The notes: generated from the sequence alone by a model not told the origin. A stretch of DNA of 64,000 nucleotides from Perognathus longimembris pacificus (GCF_023159225.1 NC_063175.1:5254755-5318754), one strand, 5' to 3'; counted from the first letter of the stretch, positions 45,875-57,339 are shown. A program made the numbers and translations.

Positions 45875-46102
45875 AGTACTGGGGCTTGAACTCAGAGCCT
45901 CACTCAATCTCTCAACTGGCTTTTTCACTCAGGCTAATGCTCTGCCACCTGATTCACACCTCTAGTTCCAGTATTTTGTTGGTTGATGGGAGATAAGAGT
46001 CTCATGGACTTTTCTGTGTGTGCTGGCTTTGAACCGTGATCCTCAGATCTCGGCCTCCTGAGGAGCTAGGATTACAGACATGAGCCGCCACTGCCTGGCC
46101 AG
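45875..46102 (-). mobile_element. Type A SINE
   Basis: 'gtgccagtactggggcttga' to 'gagccgccactgcctggcc', complement of right then left arm. Confidence 0.92.
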
Positions 46103-46111
46103 CCCTGCTTT

Positions 46112-46240
46112 CCATCGGTTATTGTGGAAATGGAGTCTAGTGGACTTTTATTGTTTAATCTGGGCTGGCCCTGGCCTTCTATCTTTGGATCTCAGTCTCC
46201 TGAGTAGCTCAGACAGGCCTGGGTTGCTGGCATGTAGCTA
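46112..46240 (-). mobile_element. B1-like monomer, antisense, degenerate
   Basis: 'tctgggctggccctggcctt' and 'ggatctcagtctcctgagta' are the complement of the B1-like core. Confidence 0.55.
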
Positions 46241-46744
46241 GAAGGCTAGATTTGACCTCATAGAACTACTCAATTATTTTATAATTTATATAATAATCCT
46301 GGGCTGCAGCGCCTTAGCAATCCCATACAGAACAATGCTGACAAAGCCTGAAAAGGAAAAGACAATTTTAATCTAGGAATTAAATTTGAGTATTTTAACC
46401 AAGAAAACTAAAGGTGATTTTGGAAATGAATAGGAAAGGCCTAATTTAGAAGTTACCAATACCAGTTGTCGAGCTGTGGTCATTAAAGTTTCGATATTTG
46501 CACAGCTAGAAAATTGACCAATAAAATGCAGAAATAACTCAACAAACATGTGGACAATTGATTTATGTAAAATATGTCATTGTCATAAAGGGAGCTTCAA
46601 ACCAATGGAGCTGCGTCACATAAAACTTTACCATACATAAATCATTGGTAGGCTTTAAATCTATATTGGGAAAGGAAGATAATTTGGAACATAAGGTTGT
46701 ATTACATTGACATTACTCCTTATGATAGCTAATTGTACCTTGGC
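46241..46744. other. No gene or repeat recognised
   Basis: AT-rich unique-looking DNA with no notable frame. Confidence 0.5.
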
Positions 46745-46992
46745 CCAGACCCATAGACTACACACCAGTGCAAAAGAACCCTACTACAGTCTGCAGGCTT
46801 TGAAGATTTAGTGTGCCAGTGGGGTGGGGGGGAAGGGGGGGTGTCATTGATCGTAACAGTGTACCCCTCTTGTAGGGGATGTTGGTTGTGGGAGAGACTG
46901 GGCATGTGTAGGGACAGAGGGTACATGAGACATAACTGTAATCTTCTTTCAATCTTGCTGTGAATGTAAAACTACTCCAAAATAATAAATTC
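46745..46992 (+). mobile_element. Ancient L1M-like 3' end
   Basis: 'tcaatcttgctgtgaatgta' then 'aaactactccaaaataataa' resembles the terminal 'ttgctgtgaacctaaaactg' of mammalian L1M families. Confidence 0.6.
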
Positions 46993-46994
46993 TT

Positions 46995-47770
46995 AGATGG
47001 GCACCAGTGGCTTCTGCCTAGAATCCTAACTACTCCAGAGACTGAGATCTGAGGATTAAAGGTCAAAGCCAGCCTAAGCAGAAAAGTCCATAAAACTCTT
47101 ATCTTCAATTAACCAGCAAAAAAGCCAGAAATGAAGCTATGGCTCAAGTGCGTCTGCCTGCAAGGAGCATAGCTAGCATATAGTAAACAAACTCGGGACG
47201 AACACACACAGACATAAGATGTGCAAATCACCTGCTCACAACAAGAAGTACCCAGAATAGAGTTGGACTGAAGATATGCAAATGAACTGTGTGCACCCAG
47301 ATTTGGTCAAGAAGAGTGGAGCAGGCTGAGATATGCAGATGAAATAGGGAGCAGGCAGGACATACCTTAAAGACCAGAGGACATAAAAACAGCAAGCAGA
47401 AAGCAATTCACCACTCTGTGATGTGTGTCCAGTCAGCGCCGCCCTGGCCTACGAAAACCCACCAAGGAACTACCCTAGAAGCCCCAGGCTGTGCCCAGCC
47501 CACAAGACCAAGCCACATCTGGACCCTGGTGTGACTTGACCTCCAACCCAGGGACCACCTAGCAGGTAGGATGGCGTTGTATTGAGTGGGTAAAGAGTGA
47601 CACCTGCTGGACGGTAATGGAATAACGTGATTTGGAACTCGTACTGGAGCAAATAAACGCCTTTATGCATCTCACCCATTGGCATAACTATTGGGCTTGT
47701 TACACAACCTTAAGCAATAAAAGCCCAGGGACAGTGCCCAGGTCCTGAGTTTGCCCCAGTATGGGCATAC
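46995..47770 (+). mobile_element. Type A SINE interrupted by an LTR
   Basis: Left arm and start of right arm are at 46995-47150 ('gaagctatggctcaag'). The remainder resumes at about 47710 ('ttaagcaataaaagcccagg') and ends near 'tttgccccagtatgggc'. About 555 bp of LTR-like DNA separates them. Confidence 0.85.
47153..47703 (+). mobile_element. Solo-LTR candidate inside a SINE
   Basis: TATA-like 'agaggacataaaaacagcaa' near 47380 is followed by a GC-rich stretch and AATAAA near 47651 ('gagcaaataaacgcc'). It ends 'gggcttgttaca'. Order and size (about 550 bp) fit an ERV LTR. Exact ends and duplication are not resolved. Confidence 0.65.
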
Positions 47771-47804
47771 GGGCACACGTGTACACACATATGCACACAC
47801 ACAC

Positions 47805-47940
47805 TCCAAGTGTGATGCTTGATTTATATCACTGTAATCCCTCTCTGTACATCACCTTTATAATAACAAAAAAACAAAAATTTGGTAATCCAAGTGAGAG
47901 CTCTAGGCCCTGAGTTTAAGCCCTAGTGACAGCATAAAGA
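47805..47940 (+). mobile_element. L1 3' end remnant plus SINE right-arm scrap
   Basis: 'atcactgtaatccctctctg' with 'tacatcacctttataataac' is an L1 terminus. 'aggccctgagtttaagcccta' after it is a right-arm B-box piece. Confidence 0.55.
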
Positions 47941-48860
47941 AGTAAGACAATCAAGATCTTTGAAGAAACTAAAACCATTGTTGTGGCCTGAGAGTAGCCC
48001 CAAACTTCTTAAGCAACACAAAAAGTGACAACCATAAAGGGCCAAAAAATGCTTGACATTCTGTTAAAATGAAGCAGATTAGGCCAGGGAAACACCACCA
48101 CACACACTCATGGACAGGATTCTTCACCACAGGAGGCCAGGCAGGGGATGTTTTTTGGGAAATTAACATCTTGCAAATATTTGAGCATTTCACTCCCTGA
48201 GCCCTTGGTAATTCGGCTGCACCTTGGTTGTGAGTTCAGAGCCCCAAAGGCTGCTCTGCTCACCACAGACATTTCTGCCAAATTTACCCAAAACTTGTGG
48301 TGTTTTGGTTCTTTTTCCCTTTCTAGTCAAGTTGACACGGAGGAAATCCAGGGTCTCCCAAGAGCCTGTAGCTCCTTGCAGTCAGGGACAGCTCCAGAAC
48401 CTTCTGCTCAGAGAAGAAGGCCTTGTCCTGGCAACCTCTGTGATCTCAGCGCCACCGAACTCCAGGTCACTTGGCAGGGGGGTCGGGGGAGGGGCTTGGG
48501 AAAGGAGGGAGGCAAATGTCCCCAAGCACAGAGAACCAGAGCCACTGAGACCCAAGCAGAGAGCAGAGAACCTGCAAGGCCAGGCCGGGCGCCTCCGGCT
48601 CCCGCGGGCTCTGCTGCCCTCCGGTGGTCACTCCTGGGGTTGCCGCAGGCCGGAGGTCCATGAAGGTTGTCCCGGATCTTGGAAGGCAGTCGTTTTATTT
48701 TACCAAACAGAGTAACCGCCAGAACGCTTGCTACTGTACTCCAAAGTATATAAATCCATCGTCCCAGGAGTTCTGAGGCAGCTTGAAAACGCAGTCCTCT
48801 CTGGGATAAAAATGACTTGACCGCCTTAGAACTTTTTAAATATTTAATGAAAGATTCAGG
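47941..48860. other. Partly GC-rich interval without a recognised gene
   Basis: 48340-48670 is GC-rich and carries three overlapping frames of 163-177 codons on both strands. Such overlap is typical of stop-poor GC-rich DNA. No domain is recognised. Confidence 0.4.
48613..48627 (-). promoter_or_regulatory. Candidate CTCF-binding motif
   Basis: On the minus strand CCACCGGAGGGCAGC fits 14 of 15 positions of the CCASYAGRKGGCRSY consensus. It lies in a GC-rich patch. Sequence match only. Confidence 0.4.
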
Positions 48861-49367
48861 GGCTGGGAATGAGGCTTCGTGGTAGAGCGCTTGCCTACCA
48901 TGCCTGAAGCCCTGGATTCGATTCCTCACCACCACATACACAGAAAAAATCAGAAGTGGCGCTGTGGCTCAAGAGGTAGAGTGCTAGCTGTAAGAGAGTT
49001 TCAGGTAGACAACCGATGATGGAGAACTCCACGTGGTATTCAAGGCAATAGAGAGAACTTTTGGGGGTGAATTGCTGGCCTGCTGCTAAGTCCATGGCAC
49101 CTATGGCAGGCTCTAGAGTCACTCCCATGCAAGGCCTCATCTAAGGCAAGGGGTGAGAGGGGTGTCCAGGTGGATTAGGGTGTGACCTCAAGGGAAGGGG
49201 GAGGGAACTGCCTCCAGGTGTGCCAGTTACCTCGATAACTGGACTGAGATTTAAACAGTCATGGGGCATCTGCATGGAGCCCTCCTGGGGGTAGACCTTA
49301 CACTAGCCTTGAGCAAAAGGAAGCCAGGGACATTGCTCAGGCCCTGAGTTCAAGGCCCAGGACTAGG
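48861..49367 (+). mobile_element. Type B SINE split by a solo LTR
   Basis: The SINE runs 48861-48988, stops within the right arm at 'gtgctagc', and resumes at 49303 with 'ctagccttgagcaaaaggaa'. Confidence 0.93.
48984..49307 (+). mobile_element. 314 bp solo LTR with 5 bp duplication inside a SINE
   Basis: The insert 48989-49302 starts TGTAAGAGAG and ends GACCTTACA, so it has TG...CA termini and a TGTAAG/CTTACA inverted repeat. CTAGC flanks both sides (48984-48988 and 49303-49307). A 5 bp duplication suggests an ERVL-type element. I see no open frame. Orientation is inferred only. Confidence 0.85.
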
Positions 49368-49888
49368 GGGAAAAAATTCCCAGCTGTGAAGCAAAATTAG
49401 CCACCTGTGTTCCCTTCTCACTCAACAGAGGAAGAGAGGGAAAGATGCATGGCTAATAGTGTGAATGATTTCACAGAAACCCCATCACACTATCCTTGCT
49501 AAAATGGACTACACCGTTCCAAACAAGCCCTAGTATCTGTGAAAGAAAGAATCAAATTCCCAGCTGTGACAAGTTGTCAGGAAGTACAGTTCTAGAATTT
49601 ATCTAAGTCAGTTCTCAAAAGTCATTGTTGGTCCCAGGAGTAAGAACACCAGGAAGCCACCCCAGGAAGAAGACACAGTACAGGGAATGTCTCCTTTCTC
49701 CATGAAGGAGCTGACTCCTTTGTAATGTCAAAGTATTTCACATATCTCTCATGACAAAAAGAGGCTATAAGCTCAGTGATGCTCTTAGATGAATTTAAAT
49801 AATATTAATTACCTCCATATGCATTCGCAAAAAAATGTAGGTTTTGTTCGAGATTGTATCCCAACTGCATAAGGTTCGTGGTAGGGAT
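49368..49888. other. No gene or repeat recognised
   Basis: Unique-looking DNA with no frame of note. Confidence 0.5.
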
Positions 49889-49983
49889 TGGAGGGGTGGC
49901 TCAAGTGGTAGAGCACCAGCCATCTGTGGAAAAAGTCAAGTGAAAGCAGGAATCCCTAAGTTCAAGACCCAATACTGGCACAT
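49889..49983 (+). mobile_element. Isolated SINE right-arm (tRNA-like) unit
   Basis: 'ggggtggctcaagtggtaga' to 'agttcaagacccaatactgg' with no left arm attached. The A- and B-box-like segments are spaced as in the composites. Confidence 0.75.
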
Positions 49984-50544
49984 TAAAAAATAGAGTAAAG
50001 GTTTATGGTATAAATGTGGTACCTCTGTTTACTAAGACAGCTACATGGCCTCAGGGTCTTTTTGCTTCCCTGGCATTAGATACAACAAGAAAAAGCAGAA
50101 GATGTGAGCTAATTTTCTAATGCTCTGTTTTCAAGGTCCTAATGGGAACCAGGCAGGGCGTCGTGGGGGATAGCTCTGCACCAGCTAGTCTCAATTTCTG
50201 ACTTCTCCTGAGTAGTGTCCCATGAAATCTTCCTTAAATGTTCGACTCTGCAGGATTGTGCAGCATTTCTACCTTCGCAAATAATGTGATGGTTAAGAAG
50301 TCTCCATTTGGGAGTCTCACGAAGCACTTTACCATCTGAAGGGGTGGAAAGACATTCTTGAAATGAGGAGGCTGAGTGGAAGTGACTTCTTACAGCCAAC
50401 CTGGTGCTTCATGCTAGGTGGTGGGAATTCTCCACCCTGTGCTGAAAAGCCTAGAGGTGAGAGAGGCCATACATGGAAGCATGGCAGATGCCGAGCTCGA
50501 GGCCAGCTAGGAGGACTCTGCTTCAGAGAAATGCAATATAGTAT
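49984..50544. other. No gene recognised
   Basis: Frames of 60-86 codons on both strands show no family resemblance. Confidence 0.45.
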
Positions 50545-50775
50545 TGAGTAGGAGACGAAGGAGTAGACACCCTTGTCTTGTTTCTGATCTTAGAAGTCCT
50601 CTCAGCTTTTCTTCCATTCAGTATCATGAAGGCTTGTGGGTCTGTACTCTACTACTTCTTTAATATTGCAGTAAAATCTTTCTGTACCTTCCTCATGAAG
50701 AGGCATTTATGGATTAGATGCTTTCTCTACATCTATTACAAGGTTGTGTAATTTGTATCCTTTATTATTTTGTCC
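50545..50775 (-). mobile_element. Ancient L1 ORF2 fragment, antisense
   Basis: 'agtagacacccttgtcttgt' followed by 'ttctgatcttagaagtcctc' and 'ctttctctacatctattaca' is the reverse of the reverse-transcriptase part of L1M-type ORF2. Confidence 0.75.
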
Positions 50776-51302
50776 CTCATTCTTGTTTTCTCCTCTCTTC
50801 GCATCTCTCTTAGCTCCTCTAAAGAGCCAAGGCCCCGGATGGGGCCTCAAGTACTGGTCAGAACAAGGCAGCACATGAGTACATTTGCTCCCTTCATCGG
50901 TATCCGGTGTCATTGCCCCACTGGCTCTGTTCCTGTCCACCAACCAATTGTCATGAAAACACTCGCATGGATATGAACTCCAGGAACCCTGCACACATCG
51001 GTTCAGGACGCATCCCACTCCACCAACTTCAGAGGCTCCGTAGCCATCTTCCTGTGGGGGGAAAAACCTCATCTGACAGCCAATGAGCTTGCATCCCCTT
51101 TCTGGATCTTTCTGTGTTCGTTTGAATATGCTTCTGCTTCCTCATAGTTAAATCACATATTACAAATAAAACTACTGATTCATCGGGAAGGCAAGGAATG
51201 AATGCTCAAGTTACCATTGTGCTACATCTACAAGCGGAACAATAGATACCCCAAGCAGGAGTTTCCTTTAGGCAAAATTTTTAGTATACGTGGCCTTTCT
51301 TC
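50776..51302. other. No gene recognised
   Basis: The 121-codon minus frame (50707-51072) overlaps the L1 fragment and shows no domain of its own. Confidence 0.45.
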
Positions 51303-51390
51303 TATTGTTCTGTCTTTCTCTCTGTCTTTCTCTGTCTCTCTGTGTCTTTGTCTGTCTGTCTCTCTCTCTCCCCCTCTCTCTTTCTCTGGC
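51303..51390 (+). repeat. (TCTG/TCTC)n low-complexity tract
   Basis: About 85 bp of imperfect TCTG and TCTC units. Confidence 0.95.
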
Positions 51391-51498
51391 AGAATCTTGG
51401 CTCTTCTTACTCTGTTGGGGTTAATTAGAAAAAGAGAACAGGTGGCTGAAAATAGAAGAGGAAGTGAAGAATGAGATCAGATGTTTTGTGTTCCCCCC

Positions 51499-51536
<38 letters not shown>
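51499..51536 (+). repeat. (CA)n microsatellite
   Basis: About 18 CA units, explaining the Cys/Val-repeat frames on the minus strand. Confidence 0.98.
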
Positions 51537-53054
51537 GATATTTCAGAAGGAAAATGAAGCTGAGAAAAAATGAACTCAGACGGTGGAAATGTGTGCCGTA
51601 GCCGTGTGACCAATGTGACAAGCTTCACCCTGTGCCTCTGGGAGCGTCGGCTGACAGGTACATGAACTGGGATTTGGGTCTGAGAATCAAATGTGGAAAG
51701 GAAGAAGGAGGGAGAAGAGTGAGCTAGAAGGAAGCAGGGAAGTAGAGAGGAGCAACATCTGTAAAGATGCCCCAAATAAAATGAAACTGCAATGACAGAT
51801 AATACCTTAAAATTTACTAGCAAGGAAGCTACAAGTATAGCAGTGGACACACTGGTCAGATCAGGATTGTAGGAGGAAGGATAAAATGTGACACCCCAAA
51901 CAGAGAAAAACAAACTGCACAGTTCAGCTGTAACTTGAAAAATGAGCGAGACTTCTTGCTGAGAGGAAAACAGAAACTCCAGTAGAACTGTTTGTCAACC
52001 AGTTAATATTGTTTTCCTACAAGAGGGACCACAGACAGAAACCCAACAAGAATCTCACAAAACACAGGGTCAAGAGAGTTCTGCTCTTCGCCACAGCAAC
52101 CTGACTGTTGCCCTAGGCACAGAACTCCAGCTGATAGTATATAAAGAGGGTGTTCACACACAAATGAAGGGAATAATAATAAAACACAGAAATCTGCAAG
52201 GCCTCGAGAGGCTGAGGAGTGGTAAGACAGACTTAAAAAATGAAGTTATAAATGATAAGAGGATGTATCTATGAAGGGGCAAATAAGACAATATAGTCCA
52301 AGGAAACCACAGGCGCTTATGTCAAGATTTGTGAAAATAACACATTGTGTGTTTTCCTGGTCACACTAAGACAGCTGGCTACTTGCTAATATCTTCACTT
52401 GGGAAGAAACCATAGAAATCAGGAATCCAGAGCTAAGAATGATGAATCTGACTCTCCCAGTGTGAGCACTCAGAGAAATCTAGGCAGTCCCTTCTCTGAC
52501 TTCTCTCTGCTTTTGCCCTGGGGGAAAAGAGTCCCTAGGGTTACTGAAGCATTTATTCAGCATCCAGTAGGCCCCTGTGTGAGGCACTGGGGATCCCGCC
52601 ACGAGCCACGGGGGTGCTCATGAAGGTGCTCACAGAAAGCACAGGATACAGTACAGCTCTACCAACAAGCCAGGTAACCCCAGCCCAGCACCACGCACCG
52701 CTCAGACCACCATGGAAGAGCCCGCTGATGGGCACTCCATACCGTGAATGAGAGAAGGAAAGCTTACCACCCACATTCATCAAGACAATGTGGTTGTCAT
52801 ATTAATCACAAAGCCAGCTGGACTTCTTTCAATATCTTTTTTGGATTCCAGACTCTCATGTTCCATATTTCTCTTTAGCAGACCACAAATAAACAGTACA
52901 AAGGCTACAGGGACAGAAGTGCTGGCCTGGTCTTGACCCAAGCAGTGGAAGGCAGACAACAGAGGGAAAAGTGGCTGAGTTGAGTGTAGACAAAGCACAA
53001 GTAAGGTCAGGTCTAAGAGATGGTGTCACCCAGGGCAGGAGGTTCTGCTCGGCT
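51537..53054. other. No gene recognised
   Basis: 1.5 kb of unique-looking DNA. A TATA-like 'agtatataaagagg' near 52136 has no accompanying gene. 52546-52640 weakly resembles an ancient LINE fragment. Confidence 0.45.
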
Positions 53055-53800
53055 TGTGGCTCTCAAATTCCAGTGTGGGTCACTTGGTATGATTTTTTTC
53101 CTAAGTGAAGTGAGGCAGCCCCAAAGAAACATAGACTCTATAATTTCCCTCACTGGAGAATGATTAGTACACATCTAGGATAATCCTAGCAAAGATCACA
53201 ATAGCTCAATAGCTATATACATATGAACACATAAGATGATGCTAAGTGAAATGAAGTGAAAGTTATAGAAACAAGTGGTTTGTCATTGTTGTCGTTATTT
53301 TCAACATACCGTGTGAAATTCTGCCTTTTTCTTTTGTCTTTCTTCCATATGGTTTTACCCCTGATGTCACTGAAACTGATTTTGGTACCCTGGATATTGT
53401 ATATACGTTTATTGGAACTAGGGAAGAGGCACATCAGAATGGAGAGACAAAGGATAAAAGACAAACCAATGCAACAGCAATACTTACAAAACTACATGCT
53501 GTAAACCAACAGTACAACTCATGGGGGGAAAGGTACTGAGAAGGGGGGAAGGTGGGAGAAAAATGAGGGAGGAGGAAACAAGTTGGATATAAACATACTC
53601 ACTGCCTTAGGTATGAAGCTGTAACCCCTCTGTAAGTCACTTTGACAATAAATAAATTTTTTAAATGAAAAACAAAAATTCCAGTGTGGGGAAGAACTGC
53701 CCAGGAGTGACAGTTGTATGCAGAGTCTCAGGCTCCACCCACAGAGATTCTGACTGGACAAATGGGGTGCAGCTGAAAAATCTACACATTTTGCCAGCAC
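53055..53800 (+). mobile_element. MER5A-like DNA transposon split by an L1
   Basis: 'ggctctcaaattccagtgtg' (53057-53076) and, after the L1, 'ctccacccacagagattctg' (53733-53752) follow the MER5A order. MER5A is an old hAT-type non-autonomous transposon. Confidence 0.7.
53065..53690 (+). mobile_element. 5'-truncated L1 with target-site duplication
   Basis: L1 insert (53080-53675) contains the last ORF2 codons and the 3'UTR, ending 'tttgacaataaataaa'. AAATTCCAGTGTGGG lies on both sides (53065-53079 and 53676-53690). Confidence 0.92.
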
Positions 53801-53899
53801 TGTAGGAAACCATGAGGGCTTCAGGAAGATCCCCTGCTGTTTAATGCCCAACATTAATCTATACTCACAGAGCCTGAGGGTCTTCAGTGGCCTCACCCT

Positions 53900-54012
53900 A
53901 TTCTTTTTTATTTTTTATTATTATCTTTAAGTCATTGTACAAAGCAGTTGCCATTTAACAAAGCCATTTTTGAATGCAACATATCTTGAACAATGTCACC
54001 CCTGGGGAAAAC
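53900..54012 (-). mobile_element. L1 3' terminus, second subtype, antisense
   Basis: T-rich start, then 'ttattatctttaagtcattg' and 'atcttgaacaatgtcacccc', the complement of the 18.9 kb L1 end. Confidence 0.8.
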
Positions 54013-54477
54013 CAAGCAGAGGATGCAGAAGTCACAAAGTGCAGCGTGGACTTCCTGTGTTTACTCAATCAGCCAACTGTCAGAACTGGGCTGGAGTTTG
54101 GGAACGGCTCATCAATAATTCATTTTCCAGAAGGTTGAAGCCATTAGTTTCAAAATTCTGGCTTTCATCTGTGGCTTTCATCGACAACCTCCACAGGTCT
54201 CAAGCCAGGGTTATGGAAATTAATAACATTTCCTGGGTTGTCCTCTTTAATTGTAGTTCACAGACAACATAAGACATGCTTGTTTTTGTTAAATGGAAAA
54301 GGAACTCCACCACAGTAATAATTACATCATCGACAGAAATCAAGCCAGTGGGCAATAGTCAAACTCTACTTTGTTGTAAAACTAAAGGCATTGATGCCAG
54401 AAATACCTCCTCTTAGGAACTCCTCTACATGAAAAGTATTCCTCCTCTACATATGATTTGAATTCTTTCTATTTTTG
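54013..54477. other. No gene or repeat recognised
   Basis: The 100-codon plus frame at 53970-54272 overlaps the L1 end and has no recognised domain. Confidence 0.45.
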
Positions 54478-54710
54478 TGTGCCAGTCCTGGGACTTGAAC
54501 TCAGGAGGGCCTGCGCACTGTCCCTGAGCTTTTATGCTCAAGGCTACCATTCTACCACTTGAGCCACAGCTCCATTTCCAGCTTTTTTAATGGTTAATTA
54601 GAGATCAGAGTGTCATCGACTTTCCTGCTCAGGCTGTTTTTGAATTGTGATTCTCAGATCTCAGTCTTCTGAGTAGGTAAGATTACAGGCATGAGCCACT
54701 GACACCTGGC
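54478..54710 (-). mobile_element. Type A SINE
   Basis: 'tgtgccagtcctgggacttg' to 'gagccactgacacctggc'. It lies head-to-head with the Type B SINE that follows, and their shared right arms can pair. Confidence 0.92.
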
Positions 54711-54736
54711 TTGAATTCTTTCTTTGTTAAAAAAAA

Positions 54737-54966
54737 AAATGCTAGGGGGCTGGGGATATGGCCTAGTGGCAAGAGTGCTTGCCTCTTATACATGAAGGCC
54801 TGGGTTCAATTCCCCAGCACCACATATACAGAAAATGGCCAGAAGTGGCGCTGTGGCTCAAGTGGCAGAGCCCTAGCCTTGAGCAAAAAGAAGCCAGGGA
54901 CAGTGCTCAGGCCCTGAGTCCCAAGGCCCAGGACTGGCCAAAAAAAAAAAAAAAAAATGCTACTAA
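54737..54966 (+). mobile_element. Type B SINE, near-consensus
   Basis: SINE body about 54745-54957 with an A17 tail. AAATGCTA-type flanks (54737-54744 and about 54955-54962) suggest a short duplication. One of the least diverged copies. Confidence 0.93.
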
Positions 54967-54974
54967 GTTGAAAA

Positions 54975-55140
54975 ATCAACTATGCGACTTGTGAGTAGAG
55001 ATGAGAAGGAAAAACTAGAAGAGAGCAAGAAAAGGGGTAATATTGTCCGAAAAGAAGTATACTCTTTATCTGACTTATGTAACTGTAACCTCTATGTACA
55101 TCATCTTTATAATCACAATTTTTTAATTTAAAAAATAAAC
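54975..55140 (+). mobile_element. L1 3' end fragment
   Basis: 'atgtaactgtaacctctatg' and 'tacatcatctttataatcac' then an A/T-rich tail. The next L1 starts at its end. Confidence 0.6.
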
Positions 55141-56948
55141 AAATCAAAAGACCACAAATAGCAAAAACAATCCTAAGCAGAAAGAACTGTGCTGGAGGAA
55201 TTACAATACCAAACTTCAAGCTGTATTATAAAGCTATAGTAATAAAAACAGCTTGGTATCAGCACCGGAACAGGCCAGAAGACCAATGGAACAGAATTAA
55301 AGACCCAAAAATGAACCCACAGTACTATGCCTACTTAATCTTTGATAAAGAAGCTAAAAAAATAGGATGGAAGAAAGATAGCTCTTTAACAAAATGGTGC
55401 TGGCAAAACTGGTTCAACACATGCAACAAACTAAAACTAGATCCTTATATATCACCCTGCACCAAAATCAATTCCAAATGGATCAAAGACCTTGAAATAA
55501 AAACAGATACCCTGAAAAAACTAAAAGGATTAAGAGAAACCCTTGGGCTCCTTGGCACAGGACAAAACTTCCTTAACAAAGACCCAGAAATGATACAAAT
55601 CAAGGAAAGGATGGACAAATGGGACTGCATCAAACTGCAGAGCTTCTGCAGGGCAAAGGACATAGCTCACAAGATAAACAGAAAGCCCACAGATTGGGAA
55701 AAGATCTTTACCAGCCATACAACAGACAAAGGCCTCATATCTAAAATATATGCAGAACAAAAAAAAAACCTAAATTCCTCCAAAACAAAACCACAAAGAA
55801 CCAACAGCCCCCTCAACAAGTGAGCTAAAGACTTAAAAAGAGACTTCTCTGATGAGGAAATGAGAATGGTCAAGAGACATATGAAAAAGTGCTCTACATC
55901 ACAGGCCATAAAAGAAATACAAATCAAAACAACATTGAGATTCCACTTCACCCCAGTAAGAATGTCCTTTATCAAGAAAACTAACAATAATAAATGTTGG
56001 AGGGGATGTGGCCAAAAGGGAATCCTACTTCATTGTTGGTGGGAATGTAAACTGGTTCAGCCACTCTGGAAAGTGGTATGGAGATTCCTCAGAAGGCTAA
56101 ATATAGAGCTCCCCTATGACCCAGTAGCCCCACTTTTGGGCATCTACCCAAAAGACCACAAAGAAGACCACACTAAAGCCACCAGCACAACAATGTTCAT
56201 CACAGCACAATTTGTCAAAGCTAAAATATGGAACCAACCCAGATGCCCCTCAGTAGATGAATGGATCAGGAAAATGTGGTACATATACACAATGGAATTT
56301 TATGCCTCTAACAGAAAGAATGACATTGCCCCATTCGTAAGGAAATGGAAGGACTTGGAAAAAATTATACTAAGTGAAGTGAGCCAGACCCAAAGAAACA
56401 TGGACTCTATGGTCTCCCTCATAGGGAATAATTAGCACAGGTTTAGGCTAGTCACAGCAGAGGATCACAAGAGCCCAATCACTATGCCCTTATGAACACA
56501 TAAGATGATGCTAAATGAAATGAACTCCATGTTATGGAAATGACTGTTATATCCCTGTTGTAATTACTTTCAACATGCCATGTGAAACTGTAGCTTCTGT
56601 TGTTGATGATCCTCTTGTATCCCCTTCATGTGGTTGTACCGGCAGTATCACTGTATCTCATCTGAGTACACAGGATACTGCATATACTGGTATTAGAACT
56701 AGGGAAGTGAAAGGGAATATCAAAATCGAGAGACAAAGGATAAAAAGACAAATGACTCCAAAAGCAATACTTGCAAAACCATTTGGTGTAAACCAACTGA
56801 ACACTCATGGGGGGAGAGGGAAAAAGGGAGGGGGGAGGGGGAATGAGGGAGGAGGTAACAAACAGTACAAGAAATGTACCCAAGGCCTAACGTATGAAAC
56901 TGTAACCTCTCTGTACATCACTTTGACAATAAATAAGAAAAAAAATAA
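55141..56948 (+). mobile_element. Youngest L1 copy: C-terminal ORF2 and 3'UTR, 5'-truncated
   Basis: ORF2 is open from about 55149 to 56435 in one frame except for a single TGA at 55821-55823. At the equivalent place the 0.4-5.7 kb copy has TGG (Trp). The C-terminal cysteine-rich region is visible ([20 protein letters not shown]). The reverse-transcriptase core and endonuclease are absent, so the copy cannot be autonomous. The 3'UTR has a G-rich stretch (56810-56850) and ends 'ctttgacaataaataag' at about 56940. Confidence 0.93.
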
Positions 56949-57339
56949 AGCAATTTTTATTGTCTTCTTGAAAACCTTTAAGCAATTGATTTGCCTACTC
57001 AATTGGAAAGAAATTGCAGGAATGTGAACAGCTTTTAAGAAGTATGAAATTTAGTAGACACACTTCCAACTCTCATGAAGCATTACCAGGTGAATCAATG
57101 CAGAACATTTGCAAATGATACAAAAAATGCTGGCAGATAATGTGATCAATATGTGTATTCAGAAGGCTGGGCAATATGACTCAATGTCTTTTGAATCCAT
57201 CTGGTATACTTACATGAATCACATAATGTACTGGACAGTTTATTTTAAAAATCCATCAGTGCAACAATTATGCCTTTTTTGAAAGTGGGGGGGTGGACAA
57301 TTCTAACTATCTGAAGAACAGAAAATGACAATTTCATCT
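56949..57339. other. No gene or repeat recognised
   Basis: Short unique interval with no frame of note. Confidence 0.5.

Noticed and set aside
48148..48941. Three overlapping frames of 163-177 codons on both strands
   Set aside because: Mutually overlapping frames in GC-rich, stop-poor DNA. None has a recognisable domain, and the minus frame runs into a SINE.
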